From NCBI GenBank assembly GCA_033557465.1, contig CM066034.1:412340159-412404158 (forward strand): DNA of 64,000 nt. The letters run 5' to 3'. Position 1 is the first letter of the stretch. Every line of letters starts with the position of its first letter. Shown piece after piece: positions 1 to 9,740 of this stretch. A program made the position numbers and the translations under genes. Under the pieces are notes generated by a model. The model had not been told where the DNA came from. It did no database searches and was given only the letters and a program-made list of their open reading frames with translations. This DNA comes from Ichthyophis bannanicus (lineage: Eukaryota > Chordata > Amphibia > Gymnophiona > Ichthyophiidae).

Positions 1-817
1 GGGTGTAATGTTTCAAGATCAAGCTATGGGGAAAAATAAAGTATTGGGGTCGCGATGAAAATGGGAACGGAAGAATTCTTGGGGTCAGGGTATTGAGCAG
101 GGAGAGGAGGGTAGGAAGTGGAGATGTCTAAATACCCTTTGTCAAATTGTCAATGGGTTGCAGATAGACATACTGTTTTAAGGCAGTCATTGAGGGTTGG
201 ATGTGATGAGCTTGGCATGGCTATAGGCAGGCACTTTTCTTCCTCTTCCTTGTTCTATCCTATGACTTTTGTTTTTGGCTTGGAGTTCTTTTCCTCCTCG
301 TAAATTGCTCTGCTGCTTTTTTTGGGCAAAGAACAGTATTGAAAGTGTTAATAAACACAAACATAGACATATCTGAAAAGGTATGTGCTAAATCTTAAAT
401 AACTAAATAAATTTAGCTATCTGTATATAAACATGCAGACATATAAAAAGATGAAGCACAAGCACATATTTTCAGTAACACTTCTTGGAATTCAGCTGCA
501 ATGTGCAGTTACACACAAATGAGCCTTGCCCTGGATTCCCCCCTTCTCTCCTTGTGCTGCTCTCTATTTCCCTTTCTTTGCTCTCATCAGTCTTTTAACA
601 TGGGCACATCATCCATCTGTTCCATCTCCTTATCCTGCAGATGCCCTTGTTCTCTTCACTTTTCACTTTCTCTGGGCTCCTGCCTCTTCTCTACTTTCAT
701 TTCCCCTACCACACAAGGACTCTTCCTCTCTTTATCTCATTCCTTAAGTTCCACCATTCCCATATTTCAACTCCTTCTTGAAGAAGGAAGCAGGTAGAAA
801 AAGCAGTGGTGACACCA
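1..817. other. No recognised gene or repeat family
   Basis: I see no coding region or RNA gene that I can support. Bases about 520-780 are strongly pyrimidine-rich, and the short open frames there are a by-product of this composition. The stretch ends where recognisable LINE sequence begins. Confidence 0.5.
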
Positions 818-1585
818 GCAGGATGCTTGGGTGCATAGAGCGAGGAATGGCCAGCAGGTGGTGATAGTACCTCTATATAAGTCTTTGGTGAGATTTTTTT
901 TTTTTAAATGCCGTCAAGCCAGTGCTGACTCCTGCAACCAAGCTGCTTCTGAGTTTTCTTGGCAATGTATCACTGGAACTAAATTGTCAGGCCTTTTCTT
1001 CTGAAGCAATAAAGGATAAAGTGACTTACCCAAGGAATACCAATCAAACCCATGTATCTTCTGGGTACTAGGCAGTTACTCTAACCACTAGGCTATGCCT
1101 CTGCTGTGATTGTGGCAATCACACTTCAAAAGGATATAAACAGGATGGAGCCAATGCAGCGGGTGGCAACAAAAATGATCAGCAGGCTTCATCATAAGGC
1201 ATATAGGGACAGACTTAAAGATCTTAATATGTATAATTTGAAAGAAAGGTGGAAGAGGGGAGATATGAGAGAGATGTTTACATATTTCCATGGCATAAAA
1301 GCACAAGACAGCCTCTTTATGTTGAAAGAAAGCCCTGTAATGAGGGGACATAGGATGAAGGTGAGATAGACTCAGGAGTAATTTACAGAAATATATCTTT
1401 GCGGAAAGAGTAGTAGATGCATAGAAGAGTTTCTCAGTGAACATTGTAGAAATGAGGACTGTACAGTATCTGAATTCAAGAAAGTATGGAACAAACTTTG
1501 TAGGGCTGTTGTAGTTCATACGGCAGGGCAGACTGTATAGGCTATATGGCCCATATCTGCCATCATGTTTCTATGTAAATCTGCA
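818..1585 (+). pseudogene. CR1/L2-type LINE ORF2 C-terminus and 3' tail, split by a SINE
   Basis: Bases 818-893 read as the end of a LINE reverse-transcriptase ORF (MLGCIERGMAS followed by degraded YLYISL). After a SINE insertion, bases 1106-1370 continue with QKDINRMEPMQRVATKMIS and the family-typical YRDRLKDLNMYNLKER and RGHRMKV blocks. The piece ends near 1585 with a 3' tail of the form 'ggcagactg...tatctgccatcatgtttctatg', which is typical of CR1/L2-like LINEs. Several stops occur and part of the PHLEYC region is missing. It is an old 5'-truncated copy with no function. The family call is firm; the choice between CR1 and L2 is not. Confidence 0.75.
894..1105 (-). mobile_element. tRNA-derived SINE inserted in the LINE fragment
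   Basis: Read on the minus strand, this starts with a tRNA-like head. The A-box TAGCCTAGTGG lies at 1095-1085 and a B-box-like GGTTTGATTGG at 1050-1040. The body includes GGCCTGACAATTTAGTTCC and GCCAAGAAAACTCAGAAGC, then GGAGTCAGCACTGGCTTGACGGCA. The 3' end is an A-run (T-run 894-905 on the plus strand). The same family occurs in plus orientation near 59.3 kb, which confirms the boundaries. It interrupts the LINE fragment, so it is younger than that fragment. Confidence 0.8.
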
Positions 1586-3153
1586 TGGTGCAGGCAGATG
1601 GCTCAGTTTGTTACCTTGGCCTCTTAATGTGGCTGTCAGAACTCATCCACTACTGCTGCTTCCAAAATTCCAAGAGAATCACATCTACTGTTCAGTGCAT
1701 GATCTTCTCATCTCAAACAGCCTGGCGGTAAGACAAAAACTGTTAAGTATCCAAAGGGGGAGGCTCAGAAGTGGAATAAAAGGAGGTGCTACTAAGTATT
1801 AAGCACCCGATATTCATCTGGGCAGGCTATGCACCGCAATGGCGCATAGCCCTGCCCATCAACGCTTATGGATCACTGCACATGCTGTAAGCCACAGTAG
1901 CTAACCAGGCAGCGGCGATATTGCATGCTGCCCGGTTAGCTCCTGTACCTTAAAGATAGGCGAGGGTTTACTGGAATATAAAATATAGCTATTGTATGTG
2001 TGTTCTGCCTTTCAACAGACATGACTATTTTCTGATGGGTGATGAGTCCAACAAGCCAATTTTTTTTAACCTTTTTGGATACATTTCATATTAATATTAC
2101 ATCTTGAAATGGTGCTCTTTGCTTAACATGAGTGACTTCATATACCTGGAATTGACAGAGGGCAAGAGATAAGGGCAAAGGTGGTGGATGGTAAAGATCA
2201 ATCAGGGTAGGAGTAGGTAGGCTGAACTGTGTAGACTGGGGGATCATGGGGTTCTTAAATGCCGAGAATGTCATGTATATCCTTGCTATTCTGACTTAAA
2301 TCAGATCTTCTGGCATTTAGCTAAATATCCATCCTCCGTTCTCAATTTAATATCACTCCAGTTAAACAAAGATTCATTGTCAGCCATCAAAACATTTCTA
2401 CGCCTACATGTAAGCACACAATACCTGTGCCAACCATTGCAACTGTGCTGCCAACTGAGCCAAGTCACAATATCCTGGAAAGTTGATATGACTTTACATT
2501 TTTTATGAGTTTTGGATACAGTATCCTGTCATTTGAATCCAGACTTTCACAATGAGCTTTCAACCTATCCACATTTTCACTGAATACCCATGGGAAATAA
2601 CTTTTGGTCCTCAAGAAACCAATTACATTTTTGCCTGAAGAAAATTACAGAGAAATAAGCAGAATCCAAAGAAGTTACTGTTGTTAATTTTCTGATTGAC
2701 ATGGGATTAATAGATGGGGTAAAAATTAGGAAGATATGAAGAAAAGGAAGTCTGAACAAGAATAATATCTTATTTACACTTTAAGAGTAGCATCTGTATA
2801 TCTAAACTTTGTAACCCTACCTTCATTTATTCCATCTTCATGTATATGAGTTGTGCTTCATACTGTATATCTGTGGGGGGGGGGGGGGGTTGTCATAGTA
2901 TTATTTTATTTCTGTTTTATGTCATAGGTATTTTAATGTTATCTTTGTCCATATGTTTTCTTGCTTTTTGACTAGCTAATATTGCATGTGATATTTAATG
3001 AAGGCTTATTTATATGCCTTACTAGTTTTTAAAGGAAATAATAAAAGAAACAAATAAATAAATATGATGAAGTAGACTCTTATCCAACTTGACAGCACAT
3101 GCCTCAGTAAATTTGTAAGTCTATAAGGTGTCACCAGGCTCTGCCATCTAAAT
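1586..3153. other. Mostly AT-rich, no gene; G-run at 2875-2889
   Basis: Apart from the hairpin segment listed separately (1810-1945), I recognise nothing here. A 15-base G-run lies at 2875-2889 and A/T-rich low-complexity DNA at 2900-3065. The open frames are short and have no family features. Confidence 0.5.
1810..1945. repeat. Hairpin-rich foldback segment
   Basis: Two successive inverted repeats are visible. GGGCAGGCTATGC (1820-1832) pairs with GCATAGCCCTGCCC (1844-1857), and CTAACCAGGCAGC (1901-1913) pairs with GCTGCCCGGTTAG (1927-1939, one mismatch). The style (multiple short hairpins, 'ataTTCATC' and 'CGATATT' motifs) resembles the split MITE at 3154-4881. A shared family is inference. 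Confidence 0.5.
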
Positions 3154-4881
3154 ATGGGGTGCATTTTCAAAAGGATTAACATGGTTGGCAGACCTGCTAA
3201 ACATGTTAATCCTGGTGAGCAGGATATTCAGTAGCACTTAGCCATTTTGTGCTGCTGAATATCCTCTCCTAACCCTATTGAACGCCCTGATGCTAACCGC
3301 TTAGCATCGGTGCATTCTTGGGTGGAGTGAAGGTGGCACCAGGGGTTAGCCACTCAGTGGCGATATTAAGCTGCTGATCAATTAAACCCAAACCGGCTAA
3401 AGTCAGGATGGCTGATTAGCCATCCTAACTTTAGCCGATTATGGAATCTGGCCAGGTGGCTGAATATTGCCACAGACTAGATTGCAAACAGGCAAGCCGG
3501 CATTCCCAGATATTCAATGCCAGGGGCTAGCTATGGTCCTGGCACTAAATTACTACTAATACTACTGAATATTTGTATAGTGCTACAAGGTGTGACCTTG
3601 TAGGGGTGACCTGCACGGAGAGGTGGGTACACCCCTAAGCAAAGTTATGAGGAGGGGTGACCTGCGCAGAGTGGCAGGTGAACCTACTCTTGCCACCTTC
3701 CTGGGCAGACTAAATGGATCATGCTGGTCTTTATCTGCCATCATAATCTATGTTACTATGTTATTATGTAATGCATATACAGAGCTGCACAGACACATGT
3801 AAAAAACGGTCCCTGCTCATCGTATCTTGCAATCTAGTCAAGACAGGCAACACAGTAGCTGTAGACATGGGATACAGCTAGAGGGAATGGTAAGGAAACA
3901 CAAAGGACATCAGGTGAGTCAATATCTGAAAGTGACAGCAAAAAGGTGAGTTTTCAGCCTGGATTTGAAAAGGGTCAGAAAAGGCGCCTGCCGTACAGAC
4001 TAAGGTAGTTTGTTCCAGGCATAAGGAGCAGCAAGGTGAAAGAAGCGAAGTCTGGAGTTGGCAATAGACGAGAAGGGCACAGATAGAAATGATTTGCAGA
4101 AGAGTGGAGTTCCCAAGTTGGGGTGTAGAGAGAGATAAGAGAGGAAAGATAGGAGCTGCAGAGTGAATGCACTTATAGGTCAGCAGGCGAAGTTTGAACT
4201 GGATGTGGAAATGTATAGGAAGTCAATGAAGAAAAGAGGGGTAATATGAGCATGACGAGGCTGGCGGAAGATTAGCCGCACAGCAGAATTTTGAACAGAT
4301 TGAAGGGGTGAGAGATGACTCAGAGGGAGACCATCAAGGAGCAGGATACAATAGTCAAGAAGGGAGTTGATTAAGGAGTAGATAAGTGTCTTAGTAGTGT
4401 GTTCAGAAAGGAAGGGGTGAATTTTGTTGATTCTGTAGAGAAAGAAATGACAGGTTTTAGCTATCAGTTGGATGTATGTGGAGAAGGAGAGAGAGGAGTG
4501 AAAGATGACCCCAAGGTTGTGAGCTGAGGAGACAGGGAGGAGTAGAGTGTTATCCACAGAGCCTGAGAAAGGAGGACAGGGAGAGGAGGGTTTAGGGGGA
4601 AAAATAAGATGCTCAATTTTGGCTATGTTCAGTTTCAAGTAGCGATGAGATATCCAAATAGCAATGTCAGAAAGGCAGTAAGAGATCCGGGCCTGGATTG
4701 CTGGAGAGATTTCAGGTGTAGAGAGGTAGATCTGGAGTCATCAGCATAAAGATGATACTGAAAGCCACGGGAAGAGATGAGTGCACCAAGGGACTGGGTA
4801 TAGAGAGAATATCCAGGTTCTAATTAAAGCGACAACCAGCCAATTTAAGTGTGCTGGCTGCCACCACTGAAAATGCCCCAT
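3154..4881. mobile_element. MITE-like hairpin-rich DNA element, split by an L2 insertion
   Basis: The left end ATGGGGTGCATTTTCA (3154-3169) matches the right end TGAAAATGCCCCAT (4868-4881) as an inverted repeat with a small indel. The left half contains nested hairpins: AGGATTAACATG/CATGTTAATCCT (3172-3213), GGATATTCAGTAGCAC/GTGCTGCTGAATATCC (3222-3264) and a 20-bp arm pair with one mismatch (3394-3413 with 3418-3437). The element breaks near 3545 and resumes near 4818 with similar words (TCCTGG-CTAAATTA and TCCAGG-CTAATTA), possibly a diverged target duplication around the L2 insert. It has no coding capacity. I cannot assign a superfamily. Confidence 0.55.
3546..4817 (-). pseudogene. L2-type LINE reverse transcriptase C-terminal fragment and 3' end
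   Basis: On the minus strand the first recognisable residues (about 4800-4690) read [20 protein letters not shown], containing the YADD catalytic box. The frame from 4638 continues with HNLGVIFHSSLSFSTYIQ, then LIYSLINSLLDYCILLLDG and LQSVQNSAVRLIF, the usual post-catalytic L2 blocks. A further frame at 4172-3975 covers the C-terminal 'SLYTPTWELHSS' region with the end of the ORF near 3960. The 3' UTR runs to about 3546 and includes 'agcgctgcacagacacatgtaaaa'-like words. It is truncated at its 5' end inside the RT and frameshifted, so dead. It lies inside the MITE-like element, hence younger than it. Confidence 0.75.
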
Positions 4882-5280
4882 TTAAGATCCTTTGAAAGCA
4901 ATGCAACTCAGGGATTTTGAGAAATGATGGTTAAGTATGCGTGGAGGTAGATTCATAAAAAGTCCTCCTTTAGACAAGATAAACATGTTTCAATCTATGT
5001 ATTGTATAGGCTAAGCTGAGAAAGGCAGAGGCAATATGCCAGACATAGGGGTATGTTTACTAAACTGTGGTAACGTTACATACCGCGCGTTATGTAACGT
5101 TAATGATTGTTAACGTCCCTGGCCGCGGTAAACACCGCAGAAGGTGGAGAGAGGGCGGAGAGAAGGGGTCAATGGGCGGAGAGTGGGCGGGGAGAGGCTC
5201 CCTTCACACTAACGCGCTGAACTGAAGGGCTGAATCCTACCGCAAATGAAAACCTGCCATTAGATGCACATTTGCAAGGG
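4882..5280. repeat. Unclassified repeat with a perfect 12-bp hairpin
   Basis: TAACGTTACATA (5071-5082) and TATGTAACGTTA (5091-5102) form a perfect stem with an 8-base CG-rich loop. GGTAAC/GTTAAC and CGCGGTAA words follow. No coding region is visible. It looks like a fragment of another foldback element. Confidence 0.4.
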
Positions 5281-5915
5281 GAGAGAAATCATTTCATTGT
5301 CAGCAATGTACAGCCTAGGCAGGGAGCCCAAGAAAAGTGATAGTAGTGCTCCATTGTCAGCAACACCATAGTGCCAAAGTATGAATGGCCACTATGGCAA
5401 TGGTGCAAATGGGGCATAGGGGGACGCAGGCGGGACAGGTATCATGGGCAGCTGGGGCACAGGGCGGACCAGGCGGGCGCCCAGATGGCACATAGGAACA
5501 TATAAACCAGAAGTGCAAAATACAGCATCTGAGAAAGGACAAACACAACAGACAAATAACCTGTCCACACTAGCCAATAGTTGCTAGGGCAGCGACAGGA
5601 TGCCCTCAAACCCATTCCACCACCATGTGCAAAGTACAGAATGTTGCAAGGCGCTGATGGGGGGTGGGTGTGGGAATGTCCATCTATGCCTGCCCATCAC
5701 AAACGCTGCACTATAGGCACCTGCCACCTGCACAGTGGATGGCCCCGGGGGGGGGGGGGGCGCACAACAAGAACCATTATCATATGCCTATGTTAGCACA
5801 GCATGGGGTGGGGTGGGGTGCCCATGCCAGAGAGGTCAGTGGCACCTGTCTGCAGTGGACCCAGCCCTTGCCCTGTGCGCATTAAAAACAGAAAAAGTCC
5901 CCCAAAGGAGATGTC
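5281..5915. other. Moderately GC-rich non-coding DNA; G-run at 5747-5760
   Basis: Only short overlapping frames without recognisable motifs occur. A 14-base G-run lies at 5747-5760. It leads into the 202-bp tandem repeats and may belong to the same larger element. Confidence 0.4.
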
Positions 5916-6660
5916 AAGGTATGGTCCAGGGAGGGCAGTGCACATGTGGCCCCACTGTGGTGCAGTACACTCAGGCAGTGTGACTCAGATCAGAGGCTCA
6001 TAGGTTTAGGTCCCAGCTACAGACCCTGCTGACCACATCACAAACATTTTTCTCGCCATGTAGATAGAACAGAAAAGGAGGATTAAAAAGATGGAAATGT
6101 TTTGCCGAGGACACGTTAAGGTATGGCCCAGGGAGGGCAGTGCACCTGTGGCCTCACTGTGGTGCAGTACACTCAGGCAGTGTGACTCAGATCAGAGGCT
6201 CATAGGTTCAGGTCCCAGCTACAGACCCTGTTGACCACATCACAAACATTTTTCTCGCCACGTAGATAGAACAGAAAAGGAGGATTAAAAAAATGGAAAT
6301 GTTTTGCTGAGGACACATTAAGGTATGGCCCAGGGAGGGCAGTGCACCTGTGGCCTCACTGTGGTGCAGTACACTCAGGCAGTGTGACTCAGATCAGAGG
6401 CTCATAGGTTCAGGTCCCTGTCACGAACACTGCAAGACATGGCACAAACCTTTGTCACAATACGTAGATACAGCAGAAAAACAGGAAATGTCTGGCTGAA
6501 GAGAGGTAAAGGTAGTACGAGGGAATGTTGGGGCGCCGTGGCAACACCATGGTGCAGTACACCAGTGCAATGCCCAGCAGCAGAGGGTCACACGTTCTGG
6601 TTCCAGCAGCTTGAATCCAGACAAGACATCCAAACACGTTACCTTATGAAGCATATGCAA
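5916..6660. repeat. 202-bp tandem repeat, three good copies and one diverged, with tRNA-like core
   Basis: The phrase AAGGTATGG(C/T)CCAGGGAGG starts at 5916, 6118 and 6320, giving an exact 202-bp period. A diverged fourth unit starts near 6509 (AAGGTAGTACGAGGGA). Each unit holds a tRNA-like segment with an A-box-like TGGTGCAGTAC and a B-box-like GGTTCAGGTCC about 45 bases later. It then runs through 'tttctcgccacgtagatagaacagaaaaggagg'. The first three copies are very alike, so the amplification is fairly recent. No open frame is preserved in all units. Confidence 0.85.
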
Positions 6661-7570
6661 ACTAAAATCGTGCACCCACCATAGCAGCAGTCAACAGGGG
6701 TAGGAACAACCACCCACCCACTCAGGCCCCACTGTGCAAATCATGCTATACAGGCAGGCTGCTGTCCCCTGAACGGAATGGCAGGTAGCAGCACAGCACC
6801 CCTGCTATCACCTACTCATTCTAGAAATGTTGGCAGTGTGGCAGCTGGGGTTGGCAAACACCCTGACCATTGCACAGTGCTGCAGTAGGAGTGTGTGTGA
6901 AGATGTCCATCTACAGTCCTGTGCCTGCTGATCGCCCCCCTCCCCCCTTTGGCCACAGTGTGCAACTGCTATCAGCATGAGCCTGTAAATTTGCATAATG
7001 AGGAGCAAGGTAGTGTGGGTTCAGGGCACATAGTGTGAATTGGCCAGGCTGCATACTCACTGTGAGTGCGTCAATGTGCGGTACACAATAGGTTTCAACC
7101 CACACTTGCATGGACATGGCGGTGAAAGCATGTCGTGCTGAGAGGGCAGTATCACCCTGATGTAACAGTGAACCTGGAATGTCCAGGTCCCCACATAGTT
7201 GTCATCGCTATCTGTCTCCAGTAATATCTGTGTGGTCCCCCAATCCTGGGGGCAATCACTGACAGACCTGCTTGGGGGTGTGTGCGTTGGCCAGTCTATG
7301 TCTGGATGCATGTGTTGTTACATTAGCCATGTACCAGGGGCTGGTCTATGGCATTCCCTGGTCAGTCTGGGCATAGTGAGAACCCTGTGTACACCAGTGC
7401 AGTCTGATAATGCATAGCAGACTATGGCAGGTGAGCAGCCACATGTCACTAATGCTGCCCTGTCAATGCACCAGTCACAGCATAGGTCCCATGGCCACAA
7501 GCCCCCAGAGGTATATTAATAGCCATCAGGAATACACATGCCAGACCCATGGTCCCAGGCACCGGTTGTT
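6661..7570. other. Non-coding, unclassified
   Basis: No gene is recognised. Base composition and word use (frequent 'gcagtg', 'tggtcc') resemble the flanking repeat block. Short open frames on both strands carry no known motifs. Confidence 0.4.
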
Positions 7571-7909
7571 CACACACACCCCCCCCCACCCCCCACCCCC
7601 TCCCTCACCACCCCCCACCCCCCCTCCTTCACCCCCCCAACCCTCCCTCCCCTCACCTCACCCCCCCCCCCACCCTCCCCCTCACCTCCCTCCCCTCACC
7701 CCCCCACCCCCCACCCCCCCCCCTCACCCCCTCCCCCCCCACCCCCACCCACCCCACCCCCCCCCCCCCCCCCACCCCCCCCCCCCCCACCCCCCCCTCA
7801 CCCCCCACCCCCGCCACGCACCCCCGCCCCCCCCCCCCCCGCGCCCCCCCGCCCCCCACCCCCTCCCCCCCCCCCACCCCCCCCTCACCCCCTCCCCTCA
7901 CACATCCCC
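7571..7909. repeat. C-rich low-complexity tract (CCCCA / CCCTC)
   Basis: About 340 bases are almost pure C broken by single A or T (CCCCCA, CCCTCA, CCCTCC units), with essentially no G on this strand apart from a few near 7813-7850. The proline-rich and glycine-rich open frames across it come from composition alone. The opposite strand is a dense series of G-runs able to form G-quadruplexes. Length may be unreliable because such tracts are hard to sequence. Confidence 0.9.
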
Positions 7910-8493
7910 CATGTCATGGAGCCCCCTGAAGGCACCTTTTGTATAGTGCTCCAAACACTAGGGAGACATGGTGCACAATCTGCATAAGACACCCGACAAC
8001 CCTCCAGCCTGCTAACAAGCAGCTATGGAAGCCAGGCCAGAACACATGGGCACGTGCGTGCGCACACCCACCCTGGGGTGGACCTGTGACTGTATACCAC
8101 AAATGATCACAGAAGTACCCTTGGCACAAACCCTGGGACACCAACCAAAAACCCCTGGTGATGGGGATGTGCAGCATATCTCCATGCAGCACCACACGAA
8201 CTGTGGATCTAGTGTTCTGCAGCCACCCTTACCCTCAGGGCGAATACAGAACTTGCACAATGGCATTGTCTGTAGCCCGCCTGTGCCAGCATCCCGCATG
8301 GTGGTCCATCTCAACAGGCTGCGTGAACAGAGAGGTGCAGACCCCATCTGGTTACGTGATGTAGACCACAGTTTCCCATGTGCAATGCATCATGGGTGCA
8401 GGTGCAATGAACCAAACCAGACACACAGAGCAGATGACCTTGTGGTGATCTGCAGCCCCTCTGTACCCAGGCACTGCTGTTCAGCAGGCCATA

Positions 8494-8700
8494 GAGGTAT
8501 AGCCCACTGGTCCATACAATGACCCTCGAAACTATCCGTGGGTTCGATCCCCTAGTGCATCCCCCCAATGCCTGACACCCTGTAATGTCACCCCCGACTG
8601 TCCACAAGAGGATGGCTCACCACAACATTAGATATGTAGTGCAGTGGTTAAGCAATAGATCAGAGTACAATGCCTTGCGTGTCCAAACCCTAGAAGGGCA
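8494..8700 (+). repeat. Two tRNA-like segments (SINE-related?)
   Basis: Segment one has GGTATAGCCCACTGG at 8496-8510 followed by GGTTCGATCCC at 8541-8551, spaced like tRNA A and B boxes. Segment two (about 8635-8695) has TAGTGCAGTGGTTAAGC and then GTGTCCAAACCC. Neither closes a convincing cloverleaf, so I do not call functional tRNAs. They echo the tRNA-like cores of the 202-bp units. Confidence 0.35.
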
Positions 8701-8882
8701 TACGTGAATGGGACAGAGATGGGGTTAGGGGGATGGGAATCGGGCATCTCAGAAATGAAGGATCAGCTGTACACAGATATAGGAAAGGATACCATCAGCA
8801 AGAGTGAATAGACCGTCAACGTATGGCAACGTACGCTGCAAAGGAGGAGCCCGTGCACGCATACCTATATGCGTCAGCGCAT

Positions 8883-8990
8883 GCCTACGCACGTGCCCTG
8901 CCTACGTGCATTTGTATGCGCGCACCTACACGCGTACCTACGCACGGACCTACACACGAACCTACGCACGGACCTACGCACGCACGGAGT
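8883..8990. repeat. Short tandem repeat, CCTACGCACGGA-like unit
   Basis: The 12-14-base unit CCTACGCACGGA recurs with variation (CCTACACACGAA, CCTACGCACGCA) through this stretch, and less regular CCTACGTGCA copies lie upstream. It is rich in CpG and purine-pyrimidine alternation (CGCACG, TGCGCGCA). The Arg/Thr/Tyr-rich frames over it are composition artefacts. Confidence 0.7.
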
Positions 8991-9045
8991 GACACACACA
9001 CTGTGCAGACACGTTTCACTGCATCATAGACATAATCCCGAGGAA

Positions 9046-9231
9046 ATGGCTGCCATGTCTAGGAAGCCAGCATTCACTCAGGCAGACCTCTACCTTCTGG
9101 CTGAGCTGATCTGCCTCCGCTAGGAGCGCCTCTTCCCTGGCTCATCAAGGAGGCAGAATCTTGGAAGGGTCAGGAGGTCCTGGGTGCGCCTCACCAGGAG
9201 GTTTAATAGAGGCTCAGACTACCCACGTGAG
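9046..9231 (+). pseudogene. Myb/SANT-like DNA-binding exon of a Harbinger-type transposon
   Basis: An ATG at 9046 opens MAAMSRKPAFTQADLYLLAE and continues LICLR-stop-ERLFPGSSRRQ, then RRSWVRLTRRFNRG and YPREV. The pattern (F-T-x2-x-L-x-LL-x-L, a basic linker, W-x2-L-x-RRFN) matches the trihelix/Myb-like protein that accompanies Harbinger transposases. One in-frame TAG sits at 9121-9123. The exon ends in GTGAG followed by GTAAGC, a near-consensus splice donor (intron starting at 9232). No downstream exon is found: LINE copy A begins 385 bases later. The family match is from memory of the fold's spacing, so moderate confidence. Confidence 0.5.
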
Positions 9232-9616
9232 GTAAGCACATGGGGACAGGCACCCCAACCTAGGATGTTAAAGATAACACCCTGTAACCAAACCACTTAT
9301 GAGCCACGCACTGCCAGGGAAAGTCAGGTGTTGGTGTGTCCAGATGGGAGTAATGTCTGCACCCCCCCCCCCCCCGATAACAGATCCGCCCTGCCCCCAG
9401 GGGGTAGCTGAGACCATCACAGAGATGGGATACCCAGTACAATGCTATGGTATGTGGCGCTGTTGCAGGGTCAGTGATGTGCCCCATCCCCAGGACGCCA
9501 CAGGCCCACCACGGAGGCCCAATAGACACACAGGGGTTATGTCACCTGCCCCTGTGCATGATTATAAAGGTCAGTCATATCCCCAGGATGCTGCAGGCCT
9601 CACGACAGGGGTCCAT
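9232..9616. other. Putative intron or flank; C-run at 9361-9374
   Basis: This stretch follows the splice donor and has no open frame of interest. It contains a run of 14 C at about 9361-9374 and ends in 'ggtccaTCCCCC', the C-run where LINE copy A begins. Confidence 0.4.
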
Positions 9617-9740
9617 CCCCCATCCTGTCAGCTGACCCTTCTCACTTCCTGTTTCCTGTCCTGGAGTGAGTGCGAGTGGGAGGTTGCTGTGGTTGGAGCT
9701 CCTGCTGGGGAGTAGGCCCTACCTGCTTGCGTGAGCCAGG

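Noticed and set aside
501..797. 98-residue Ser/Leu/Cys-rich open frame
   Set aside because: It lies in a pyrimidine-rich stretch, overlaps another frame, and has no recognisable motif.
5916..6508. CRISPR-like or satellite array
   Set aside because: The 202-bp units are contiguous without unique spacers and lie in a vertebrate genome.
7410..7987. Long proline-rich open frames
   Set aside because: They overlap in all three frames across the C-rich tract, so they reflect composition and not a gene.
8494..8560. Functional tRNA gene
   Set aside because: The boxes are present but no convincing acceptor stem or anticodon arm can be formed by eye.
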